NCBI GenBank assembly: GCA_963850765.1
Contig: CAWKMN010000003.1
Location: 62,001 to 126,000, forward strand
DNA length: 64,000 nt
Source: CAWKMN01 sp963850765
Lineage (GTDB): Bacteria > Chloroflexota > Anaerolineae > Aggregatilineales > Aggregatilineaceae
Direction of reading: 5' to 3'
Below, piece after piece: positions 1 through 8,214 of this stretch; position 1 is the stretch's first letter, and each line of letters starts with the position of its first letter. The position numbers and the translations under genes are program-made. The notes under the pieces are model-generated. The model was not told the DNA's origin. It was given only the letters and a program-made list of their open reading frames with translations, and did no database searches.

Positions 1-899
1 GACTTCGACGCCTTCCTCGGGCGGCAGGGGGCCATCCGCGCCGTAGCGGGTGCGGCTGTAGGTCTGCACGCCGACAAAATCATCCGCGCGCGCCACATCC
101 AGGAACACGTCATCAACCTCGCGCCGGACGCGATCGCGCCGGGCTTCGCCGCCCGGCACGGCCTGATGCTCGACCAGCGCCAGCGTCAGCCCGACCGGGA
201 AATCGCCCGGCCCGGCTTTGATCGCCTCGAACGGCCAGCGCGGTGGGCCTTCAGGAAGGTATCGCGCGCCGGCTTTTGCTGGCAGTGCGGGAACGCCGCG
301 AACGGTCGCGCTGCCGACCGCCTTGGCCGCGGCGCGCGCGATAGGGAGCACTTCGCCAGCACATCATCCGGCGGCATGTGGCCCATGTGCTGAATCAGCA
401 GGCCGACGTTCGGCTCGTTCATCGTGCAGGCCGCGCCGATCAGATCGCCCAGGTGCGCGGTGGCGCTTTCTCGCAGTAGCGCGCGAACAGCTCGCGCGTT
501 GTCCAGGACCTCCCAGCCGCCTTTCGCCGCGAACCAGCGCGGCGACGTGAAGTGGTGGTAGGTGACGATCGGGCGTCAGGTGATGCTCGTGGCAGGCGGC
601 CAGCATCCGCCGGTAATGGTCGAGCGCGGCGATCGAGAATTCGCCCTCTTCCGGCTCGATACGCGCCCACTCGATCGAAAAGCGATAGGTGTTGAAGCCG
701 AGCGCGGCGATCAGGGCGATGTCCTGCGGGTAGCGGTGATAATGATCGCACGCGTCGCCGGAAGGATTCGACAAACGGCGATGCCGGGCACGTGTTCCAG
801 CACCCACGAATCGCTGTTGACGTTGCCCCCCTCGATCTGGTGCGCGGCCCCGGCGGTTCCCCACCAGAATCCAGATGGAAATGAAAGCTGTTCGGGCAT
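1..899 (-). pseudogene. Glycoside hydrolase family 1 (beta-glucosidase-like), frameshifted and cut by window edge
   Basis: This is the N-terminal two thirds of a family-1 glycosidase, which hydrolyses beta-linked sugars. It starts at ATG 899 with MPEQLSFPSGFWWGTA, the usual GH1 N-terminus, followed by FNTYRFSIEWARIEPEEG and TMNEPN, whose Glu is the acid/base catalyst of the family. It then continues to DDFVGVQTYSR at the left edge. The nucleophile motif (TENG) would lie beyond base 1. The similarity is spread over three frames, with shifts near 780, 570, 475 and 355 and probably another near 170. It is either a decayed gene or, given the other indels nearby, a badly sequenced one. Family assignment is confident; functionality is not. 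Confidence 0.8.
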
Positions 900-993
900 G
901 GGAAATCTCTTTCTGTAACGGCGAGTATAAAAAGCCGGACAGCCGCCATTGTACCCGGTTGGCTGGTGGAGGGCGAGGGGGGAAGAGAGGGTT

Positions 994-1122
994 GAACCGC
1001 AGAGACGCAGAGATTGCGGAGCAACCGAAAAGGTAAGAGAGAGACTCTGCGAGGGCTGGTCAGCCCCTTCATGCCCCTCTCTATCATCAGGCAACTCGGC
1101 GTCCTCCGCGCCTCTGCGGTTC
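994..1122. repeat. Interspersed CAGAG-type repeat with inverted ends
   Basis: The left end reads GAACCGCAGAGACGCAGAG (994-1012) and the right end CCTCTGCGGTTC (1111-1122). The 12-bp termini match as inverted repeats at 11 of 12 positions. Related CAGAG-rich stretches occur at about 24211, 39108 and 43395. It fills the gap between the glycosidase and the DinB-like gene and encodes nothing I can support. Confidence 0.6.
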
Positions 1123-1133
1123 GATATTTCGTT

Positions 1134-1847
1134 TTAGGCGTAAAGGGCCTGATAGGCCGGGCTGCTGCGGATGCCGTTAAAATCCGGGTCCTGCTTGGAC
1201 CACTCGATCAGGCCGGGATTCAGGCGCAGGGCCTCGCCTAACTGCTCGATGGCGGTATCGTGCCGCCCTGCCAGCGCGTGATAACAGGCGAGGTTGTACA
1301 GGGTCACGCCGCGCCATTCCGGCGAGTTGTCCAGAGCCAACAACGGATCCGTGGTGCGCTCCTGTATCCCCTCGGCATAGGCATGATTGCCGTGTTCTTC
1401 GCTGAACTGGCCGAGATGGATCAGGACATGCGTAGCATCCCCGGCGATGCGCCGCCAGAGCGGTGCCCCGCGCAGCCATTCAAATCGCTGAGAATCGGTC
1501 AGATCGGCCTCGGACGTGGTCTGCACCAGGCGGGTCAGCCGGTCGTGGACCTCGTCCATCTTGCGCTGAATGGCATCCCACGACCAATCACGGTGCGCCT
1601 CGAAGATCTGCGCGTTTTCGTGGTCATCAGGACCGTAGGTCGGGATCGGCTCGCCGCGCGCGGCCGCCTCGTGCCGGTCGATGAGGCGCTCATTCCAGGT
1701 GGTGATATGCGCGACAAGGTCTTTGGCCGACCAGTCATCCGCCGCGCCGACCTGGGCGCGCTGCTCGCCGGTGAGGCTGGCGATGAAATCCTGGGTTTCC
1801 TGGTGGGTGCGATCCAGCAGATCGAGGAGGTTCTCTTTTTTGCCCAT
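1134..1847 (-). CDS. DinB/DfsB-like four-helix protein with C-terminal TPR-like segment
   Basis: A 237-residue cytosolic protein. Residues 1-160 resemble the DinB/ClbS-DfsB four-helix fold: an N-terminal LLDLLDRTHQETQ helix, DDWSAKDLVAHITTWNERL with the typical His, and a later HVLIHLGQFSEEHG. Family members bind metals or thiols, but the substrate here is unknown. Residues 165-237 contain a TPR-like unit (NLACYHALAGRHDTAIEQL) ending in the PDFNGIRSSPAYQAL motif usual at the end of TPR proteins. ATG 1847 was chosen over the upstream in-frame start because GGAG lies 7 nt before it. It reads toward the glycosidase and appears to be a single-gene unit. Confidence 0.75.
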   Translation of the reverse strand: MGKKENLLDLLDRTHQETQDFIASLTGEQRAQVGAADDWSAKDLVAHITTWNERLIDRHEAAARGEPIPTYGPDDHENAQIFEAHRDWSWDAIQRKMDEVHDRLTRLVQTTSEADLTDSQRFEWLRGAPLWRRIAGDATHVLIHLGQFSEEHGNHAYAEGIQERTTDPLLALDNSPEWRGVTLYNLACYHALAGRHDTAIEQLGEALRLNPGLIEWSKQDPDFNGIRSSPAYQALYA

Positions 1848-1930
1848 GACAGTCTCCGTAAAATAGAACAATCAAGCAGACCAGTGCTTTGTCCGATTAT
1901 ACGGAGATCGGGCGCGGGGTGTGCAAACCA

Positions 1931-2014
1931 ACCCCTCCCTAAATCCCTCCCCGCACGCGGAGAGGGACTCGACCGGAGAGCTATCACCCCTTCTCCGCTC
2001 GCGGGGAGAGGGAA
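1931..2014. repeat. CCTCCC...GAGAGGG palindromic interspersed repeat
   Basis: A pair of pyrimidine/purine hairpins (CCCTCCCCGCACGCGGAGAGGG, then CTTCTCCGCTCGCGGGGAGAGGG). Similar elements lie at 32635, 58466, 60450 and 62010, always between genes. It sits downstream of nuoI and could act as a transcript end, though no T-tract follows. Confidence 0.6.
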
Positions 2015-2053
2015 GGGCTGAGGCTGAAGGTCGTGACGGGGGATAGGGGCAGC

Positions 2054-2700
2054 TTATTCCCCGGCGGCCTTGGCTTTGGCTTTGGCTTCCTTTTCGCGCT
2101 GCTTGAGGATGTCCTTATGCTCCCAGCCGCCGCGCGCCTGCATCTCTTCTTCGGCACGGGTGGGCGCGATCTCGCGCCAGTAGCGGAACTCCTTGGAGAG
2201 CCGCTGCTTGTCGAAGATATGCGCCGAGGTGCGGTCGTAGCTGGCAAGCTCGTAGTCGTGATCCATCTTGATGGCGTCGAACGGGCAGTACTCGGCACAG
2301 TAGCCGCAGTTCATGCACACGTCGATGTCGATGTAGAACTCCTCCGGCTCCGGCACGGGCCGCCCGGTCTCGGGGTTGGTGCCGCGCACGATCCAGATAC
2401 ACTGGGGCGGGCAGACCTTGGCGCAGATGCCGCAGCTGGTACACCAGTCCATGCCGGGCCGTTCCGGGTCGTCGTAGTTATTGACGATCAGGAACGGAAT
2501 GAAGCGGAAGCGCTCCGGCACGGCGAGCTTTTCGTCGGGATACTCCACGGTGAAGATGCCGCGCGTTTCCAGTCCCTGCCGGGACGGGAAGCCTCGTCGG
2601 GAATGTGGCGGCGGAATCCCCACTTGACGTCTTCAATATAGGTGTTGACAAAATGCCTTAACGTGACGCCCAGGCCACGCAGGATTCCTGATCCGTACAT
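2054..2700 (-). CDS. nuoI: NADH-quinone oxidoreductase subunit I (one frameshift)
   Basis: NuoI carries two [4Fe-4S] clusters that relay electrons from the peripheral arm toward cluster N2. Both ferredoxin motifs are intact: CTSCGICAKVCP and CMNCGYCAEYCP. The N-terminus (MYGSGILRGLGVTLRHF, from ATG 2700) is in a different frame from the body. One indel is needed near 2590, within HIPDEAS/SRQGLETRG. The C-terminus ends in a Lys/Ala-rich tail (KQREKEAKAKAKAAGE). It is the last gene of the nuoB-C-D-I cluster. No nuoH lies between D and I, although in most operons it does. Sequence identity is clear; the break is probably a sequence error. Confidence 0.88.
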
Positions 2701-2713
2701 AACGACTCCTTTG

Positions 2714-2803
2714 AAAGAAGCTGTCAGCGATTAGCTCGTCAAGCGGATTAGCCATAGTAATGCCATACAGCTGACTAGCTGACGGCTGAAAGCTAACTGA
2801 ACT
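2714..2803. repeat. AGCTGA/TTAGC-type interspersed repeat
   Basis: Low-complexity DNA built from variants of AGC(T/G)GATTAGC and AGCTGACGGCTGAAAGCTAAC. The same style of sequence recurs in gaps at 4671, 14526, 19700, 43478, 57853 and 58425. It lies between nuoD and nuoI. Confidence 0.55.
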
Positions 2804-2806
2804 GTC

Positions 2807-4014
2807 TTATCGATCCAGTTCGCCCAGCACAATATCGATGCTGCCCAGGATGGCGACGACATCCGCCACCTTGTTGCCGATGCACATCTTTTCCAACGCC
2901 GTCAGGTTGATGAAGCTGGGGGCGCGGACGTGGTACCGCCAGGGATTCTGGCCGCCGTCCGACACGACATAATAACCCAGTTCGCCCTTCGGATTCTCGA
3001 CGCGGCCGTAGGATTCGCCCAGCGGGGACGCGGACGTTATAACCGCCGCGCCCGGCGAAGAACGGCTGGCCCTTCGTTTCTTCGAGCAGGCGCAGGACCT
3101 GCTTGAGGATGCGCACACTTTCGCGCATCTCGTCCATGCGGATCAGGTAGCGGTCGAAAATGTCGCCGTGCTAGCGAACGGCTACATCAAATTCCAGGTC
3201 GGGATAGATGCTGTACGGATCGCTGCGGCGCAGATCGTAGGCCACGCCGCTGGCGCGCAGGACGGGCCCGGCGGCGCTGTAGGCGATCGCTTCGTCGCGC
3301 GTCAGGATGCCGACGCCGATCGAGCGGTTGGTGATGATCTCGTTGCTGGTCAGCAGATCGTCCGTCTGGTCGATGGCGCGCGGGCAGCCGGTCATAGATC
3401 AGGCGCCGCAGATAGTCCATCGTATCCATGTCGCGGACGCGGTCGTTGACCAGCGCGGCGGTGCTGCGGATACGCTCTGGCAGGTCATAGGCGACGCCGC
3501 CAAAGCGCAGGTAATTGCACATCATGCGGCTGCCGGTCACCGCCTCGAAGAAGTCGAGGATCAGCTCGCGCTCGATGATCGCGTACATCAGCGGCGTGAA
3601 ATACGCGCCCAGGTCGTTCAGGAAGAAGCCGATCGCCACCAGATGGTTCAGGATACGGGTCAGTTCCGCCATCAGCACGCGGATGACTTCCGCGCGGTAG
3701 GTGGGCGGCTCGTAGCGCGCGCCGGTCGCCAGCAGCTTTTCCACGGCCATCGCATAGCCGAAGTTGTTCGACATGCTGCAAAAATAGTCGAGGCGGTCGG
3801 TGAAGGGCATGTTCTGGATAAAGGTGTTGCGCTCGCCGATCTTCTCGTGGTTGCGGTGCAGATAACCCATCACCGGCTGCAACTGCTGGATGGTCTCGCC
3901 GTCCAGCGTCACCACCATGCGGAAGACGCCGTGCGTGCTGGGATGCTGCGGCCCCAGGCTGACGACCACATGCTCCGTCGCCAGCCCCGCGTGGATGTCC
4001 ACGCCCAGGTTCAT
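2807..4014 (-). CDS. nuoD: NADH-quinone oxidoreductase subunit D (two frameshifts and one in-frame stop)
   Basis: NuoD is the 49-kDa-type subunit that forms the quinone site with NuoB. The start ATG 4014 overlaps the nuoC end region. SLGPQHPSTHGVFRM, HRNHEKIGERNTF, DRLDYFCSMSNNFGYAMAVE and the C-terminal SFINLTALEKMC are all classic. The reading frame changes near 3385 and near 3040. Between them an in-frame TAG at 3169-3171 interrupts FDVAVR-stop-HGDIFDRYLIRMDEMR, where homologues run straight through. Conservation on both sides of each break argues for sequencing errors or very recent inactivation. The gene sits between nuoC and nuoI in the same direction. Confidence 0.85.
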
Positions 4015-4015
4015 A

Positions 4016-4653
4016 CTACGTGAGGATCGCCTGCTCGGCCTCGGACTCGTAATCATCCAGGGTGAAGCCGGCGGGATACTGCACGTTTTTGCCGTAGGGT
4101 GTTTTTCTCCTCGGCGCGCCAGACCTGCCCGTCCGGCCAACGGCTGTCGAAGGGTTTCTGATCCTGCTCGTAGAACGGCTCGTGCCAGTCCTTACGCAGC
4201 GGGTGGCCCTCGAAACCTTCCCACATCAGGATGCGCTTCAGGTTGGGATGACCCTCAAAGCGGATGCCCATCAGATCCCAGGCTTCGCGCTCCTGGAAAT
4301 CCGCGCCCGGCCAGACCGGCACCAGACTGGGCAGGGCCGCCACGTCGCGCGGGGTCTGCGCTTTGAACACCAGCGCCGCGCCGCCCTCGTCAATCTTGTA
4401 GGTATGGTAGACCATCTCCAGGTGATCGCCCTTGCCGAGATAATCGACGCCGACGGCGTTGGCAAGATAGTTGTAGCCGAGATCATCCCGCACGGCGGCG
4501 GCGACTTCGACCAGCCGGTCCGGCGCTGACGATCAGGCCGGTATAGCCCTCGCGGTTGTCGGGCTGGACCGCGTCACCAAAACGTTGCTGCAAAAAATCG
4601 AGCGCGCGCTGGGTCGGATCGGTGCGCTCAACGGTAGGGGCTTGTTCGGTCAT
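4016..4653 (-). CDS. nuoC: NADH-quinone oxidoreductase subunit C (two frameshifts)
   Basis: NuoC is the 30-kDa-type subunit of the complex I peripheral arm. The start is ATG 4653 (MTEQAPTVERTD) with GAGGAG 9-10 nt upstream. The family signature EREAWDLMGIRFEGHPNLKR is present, as is the conserved GHPLRKDW. Frame breaks occur near 4525 (LIVSAG / GRLVEVAAAV) and near 4100, at AAAAA-rich bases (EEKNT / PYGKNVQYPAGF). The corrected C-terminus ends DDYESEAEQAILT with its stop at 4016-4018, leaving 1 nt before the nuoD ATG, so the two are probably translationally coupled. Confidence 0.87.
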
Positions 4654-4670
4654 AAAGTATCTCCTCAAAA

Positions 4671-4730
4671 AAAGCTCGCAGCGTTCAGCTATCAGCCAGA
4701 AGTGAACAGCTACCAGCCTTTAGCCAAAAG

Positions 4731-4737
<7 letters not shown>
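4671..4737. repeat. AGCTATCAGCC/TTAGCC-type interspersed repeat
   Basis: Runs of AGCGTTCAGCTATCAGCC and TTTAGCCAAAAGCTAATCGC occupy the nuoB-nuoC gap. They are of the same type as at 2714 and 43478. Confidence 0.5.
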
Positions 4738-5388
<651 letters not shown>

Positions 5389-5622
5389 GATCGCAAAATC
5401 TATCTCCTCGTACCATTCCCGTAAAATCTCGGTCAGCAGATCATCGTGGGCCAGGATCGGCTCGTCGTCGAATCCCGGCAGATCGATGATCCACTCGAAC
5501 AACTGCTGGAGTCCCAGGTTATCCAGGTCCGCGTCGGGATGGTGCTCCATCAGGGCCAGCACGATCTCGTAAGACGCTTCCCAGTACAGGGGCTTGGGAC
5601 TCTCATTCTTGTCGTCCAGGAT
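5389..5622 (-). CDS. IscX-like Fe-S assembly domain, upstream of or fused to NuoB
   Basis: About 78 residues matching the IscX family, small acidic proteins that bind IscS and iron and tune Fe-S assembly. Key features are LYWEASYEIVLALMEHHPD, then DLPGFDDEP, the family hallmark, and LTEILREWYEEID. AGGAG sits at 5633-5637, 10-13 nt before an ATC or CTG codon, but no ATG is present. The first standard start is GTG 5562, which would drop the first helix. The start is therefore uncertain, or one base is wrong. There is no stop between this domain and the NuoB N-terminal region. A Fe-S assembly factor next to a Fe-S subunit suggests cluster delivery, but that is inference. Confidence 0.65.
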
Positions 5623-5712
5623 TTGTCAGAAACTCCTGCCAATAATACCACGAAACGCTGCGGCCTCCTACCGATCCGGGAGCGGACAGGCCAACCGGCA
5701 GCTATCGAGTGA

Positions 5713-7143
5713 CTAATCCCCTTCGGTCGTTGGCTCCACGGCGGGTGGTGCGGCCGGTTCGGTTTCAGTTACTTCGAGCTCGCTCAGGCGCACGATGTTC
5801 TCTTCCAGCCATGCGCGGAAATCGGCGTATATGGCCGGGTCAGGATCGCCCTGGAACACAAACTGGATCGCTGTCATCCGGTCGTCGCCCGCTGGGATCA
5901 GACCCATCACCAACTCCTGGCCGGGCTGCGCCTGCCCGTCAGTGCCGGTGTGCGGTGGGACGGCAAGGTGCAGGTAGATGAACGGGACGCCGTTGATCTC
6001 TTCGGTGACGGGGCCTTCAAATGCTCCCTCATCAAGGGTGATCGCCTGCTCCTCAAGCTGTGTCTCGAGGCGGGCGCGCACCGAATTCAGCATCTCGTCG
6101 GCCGTTGGAAGCTGATCGCCTTCGAGGGTGACACCAACCGTCGGGGCGAGTTCGGCCACCGTCGCCGCCATATACTGGATAAACGCATTGGGGTTCGTGG
6201 CGTAGATCAACTGGCCGGGCTGCACTTCCATCCACCGCTGATCCGCTGGCAAGGCGGCGGCCGGGGCGGTAGTAGGCTCAGCATCGGGCGCGGCGTTGGC
6301 CGCTTCGGGCGTCGCCTCAACGGCAGCTTCTTCGGTGACTTCCGGTGTTACAGCTTCTTCGGTCGCGGCAGGAGCAGACTCGGCGGGTTCCTGCGTCGCC
6401 TCTGGGGTGGTGTCCTCGGCCGTGGCTTCGGGTGTTCCGGTGGTCGTATCACCGGCTTCAGGCGTCGTCTCCGCTTCGGGCGTGACCTCGGCCTCGATGC
6501 CCGCAACCATGCCGATATTCGCGCTCAGCCACGCGCGGAAATCGTTGTATGCCACCGGGTTCGCCTCGCCGCGCTGCACGTACTGAAGGAGCGACACCTG
6601 CTCGTCCGCGCGCTCGACAAACATCTGCTCCAGATCCAGCCCGCCGAACTCCTGCCCGGTTGGGGGTGTCTGCGGACCGATCTGCACGCGCAGGACATTG
6701 ACCGGCGTGCCCTCCACAATCTCGATCACCGGCCCGGTGATCGCATCCGGATCGGCCGTCAGCTGGGAATCGACAATCTGGGTCTCAAGCTGCGCGCGGA
6801 GCTGGTTGAGCAGCGCAACCAGCGGATACGGGTCATCCTCGGCTGGCGCTTCCAACCCGATCGACGTGACGAGTTCATCAAGGGGTGCCGTCTGGTATCT
6901 GATCTCTGCCGAAACGTTGGGATCTGCGTAACTATATACTCCGGGGTTACTCTCTACCCAGTTCTCTGCCGAGGCTTCGGGCAGGGGGGTCGGGCTGGGT
7001 GCGAGAGTTGGGGACGGCGTTGCAGTGAACTGGCCGGCCACGTAGACGCCTGTTGAGACGCCGGTATCCCCCACCAGAACCAGCACGACGCCCAGGCCAA
7101 CCAGCAGTACGGCAAGTGCAGCAAGTTGCGAGCGTGGCATCAT
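5713..7143 (-). CDS. Secreted/membrane-anchored protein with two tandem homologous domains
   Basis: 476 residues. A hydrophobic N-terminal segment (residues about 6-25, LAALAVLLVGLGVVLVLV) acts as signal or anchor. A short TPSPT linker follows. Domain A (about 60-215) and domain B (about 310-455) are clearly related: each begins with W(V/M)E(S/V)xPGxxxYA, contains LNxxRAxLETQ and GPVxE, and ends with AYNDFRAWLSANIGMV or IYADFRAWLEENIVRL. About 95 residues of PEAT-rich, probably disordered sequence separate them. I do not recognise the domain or assign a function. An internal duplication is the simplest explanation. Monocistronic, with no obvious catalytic residues. Confidence 0.75.
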   Translation of the reverse strand: MMPRSQLAALAVLLVGLGVVLVLVGDTGVSTGVYVAGQFTATPSPTLAPSPTPLPEASAENWVESNPGVYSYADPNVSAEIRYQTAPLDELVTSIGLEAPAEDDPYPLVALLNQLRAQLETQIVDSQLTADPDAITGPVIEIVEGTPVNVLRVQIGPQTPPTGQEFGGLDLEQMFVERADEQVSLLQYVQRGEANPVAYNDFRAWLSANIGMVAGIEAEVTPEAETTPEAGDTTTGTPEATAEDTTPEATQEPAESAPAATEEAVTPEVTEEAAVEATPEAANAAPDAEPTTAPAAALPADQRWMEVQPGQLIYATNPNAFIQYMAATVAELAPTVGVTLEGDQLPTADEMLNSVRARLETQLEEQAITLDEGAFEGPVTEEINGVPFIYLHLAVPPHTGTDGQAQPGQELVMGLIPAGDDRMTAIQFVFQGDPDPAIYADFRAWLEENIVRLSELEVTETEPAAPPAVEPTTEGD

Positions 7144-7445
7144 GCAAAAAACTCCTTAAGGTATTTGAAAACGCTGGGCGCAAGCATTCCCTAAGTGTAG
7201 CCAATCGTGCCCTGGCTTACAACCGATTGATCCGAGGCGAGACTCAGCCGATATAGATGCGACGTTTCGTCACGATAGACCCAACCATGAGCGCAACCTT
7301 CCCAACAAGTATCCCGGCTGCTGACTGGCCCAGGCACCTACAGGCGTGCAGGCTGGCCTAATGATTATGGTGACAAACAGACGATTGTATCTTACAATCC
7401 GGTGATCATGTGCTAAACGGCGCGCTCTCGCCTGTAGCATGTCAT
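7144..7445. other. Intergenic stretch with no recognised feature
   Basis: Between the two-domain secreted protein and the SufR-like regulator. I see no open frame with coding character, no RNA gene and no clear hairpin. The sequence becomes AT-richer toward 7445, where a candidate promoter begins. Confidence 0.5.
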
Positions 7446-7491
7446 TTGACAGGTTCAAAACCTGCGTGATAAGATTCGTAAAATTTATAAT
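7446..7491 (+). promoter_or_regulatory. Candidate promoter of the SufR-like gene
   Basis: TTGACA at 7446-7451 is a perfect -35 box, but its best -10 at normal spacing is poor (GATAAG at 7468-7473). A perfect TATAAT lies at 7486-7491, about 33 bp before ATG 7524. Which pair is used cannot be decided by eye. The surrounding AT-rich block would suit an autoregulated operator. Confidence 0.45.
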
Positions 7492-7523
7492 CAATATAGT
7501 AAATATGCGAGAAAGCCGTGAAC

Positions 7524-8156
7524 ATGCAGCAAACCAGACGCCATATCCTTGAGATTCTCAAGGAACGCAAAGAAGCAACCATCGACGAAATCGTCGTCGA
7601 ACTGAGTGACCGGATAGGCAAGATCACCGCAGTGACTGTGCGTCACCACCTGGAGATTCTGCGCGGAGATGGATTGGTAGCCGCCCCATCCGTTCGCCGC
7701 CGCAGCGCGCCTGGCCGTCCCCAGTACGTCTACACGCTGACCGAGCGTGCCGCCGAGTTGTTCCCAAACAATTATGTCGGCCTTGCAACGGGCCTGTTGG
7801 AGCAGATCAAAGTGCGCCTGCCCGCCGATAAGGTCGAAGAGATTATGGAAGGCATGGCCGATACGATGGTCAGCGCGGCAATGATCCCCGACGCGCCGAT
7901 CGAAGTCCGCCTGGACCATGCGGTAGCCTTTCTGAACAATAACGGATATACCGCTGCGTGGAGCCGCGAGCGCGACGGCCATGTGCTCTCGGTGGTCAAC
8001 TGCCCCTACGAGCAGATTTCGTGCTCCAACTGCGAGGTCTGCAAAATGGACAAACACCTGATCGAAGGGCTGGTCGGCATGCCCGCCGAGCGTATTAGCT
8101 GGCGGTGGGATGAAGCACACGACGTCTGTATATACCGCGTACTGAACGGGAAGTAA
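7524..8156 (+). CDS. SufR-like HTH transcriptional regulator with Cys cluster
   Basis: 210 residues. Residues 1-72 form a winged helix-turn-helix (RRHILEILKERKEATIDEI, then VTVRHHLEILRGDGLV). The C-terminal half has Cys160, Cys167, Cys170 and Cys173 in NCPYEQISCSNCEVC, and Cys202. This layout matches SufR-type repressors, which use a [4Fe-4S] cluster to control Fe-S biogenesis genes; members of the same superfamily lacking the cluster exist. ATG 7524 was preferred to GTG 7518. No suf genes are visible here, so its targets are elsewhere or it autoregulates. A strong terminator follows immediately. Confidence 0.75.
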   Translation: MQQTRRHILEILKERKEATIDEIVVELSDRIGKITAVTVRHHLEILRGDGLVAAPSVRRRSAPGRPQYVYTLTERAAELFPNNYVGLATGLLEQIKVRLPADKVEEIMEGMADTMVSAAMIPDAPIEVRLDHAVAFLNNNGYTAAWSRERDGHVLSVVNCPYEQISCSNCEVCKMDKHLIEGLVGMPAERISWRWDEAHDVCIYRVLNGK

Positions 8157-8181
8157 CGGCTGCTCTTTTCTCCTGTCTCTG

Positions 8182-8211
8182 ATACCCCTGTCTGAGCGCA
8201 GGGGTATTTTG
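8182..8211 (+). terminator. Rho-independent terminator after SufR-like gene
   Basis: A perfect 9-bp stem, ATACCCCTG (8182-8190) with CAGGGGTAT (8199-8207), an 8-nt loop and a T-rich tail. It lies 25 bp after the stop codon and also separates the convergent kinase gene. Confidence 0.85.
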
Positions 8212-8214
8212 TTG

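Noticed and set aside
3169..3171. TAG in nuoD as a possible recoded codon
   Set aside because: No pyrrolysine or suppressor genes seen, several indels nearby; error or mutation is more likely.
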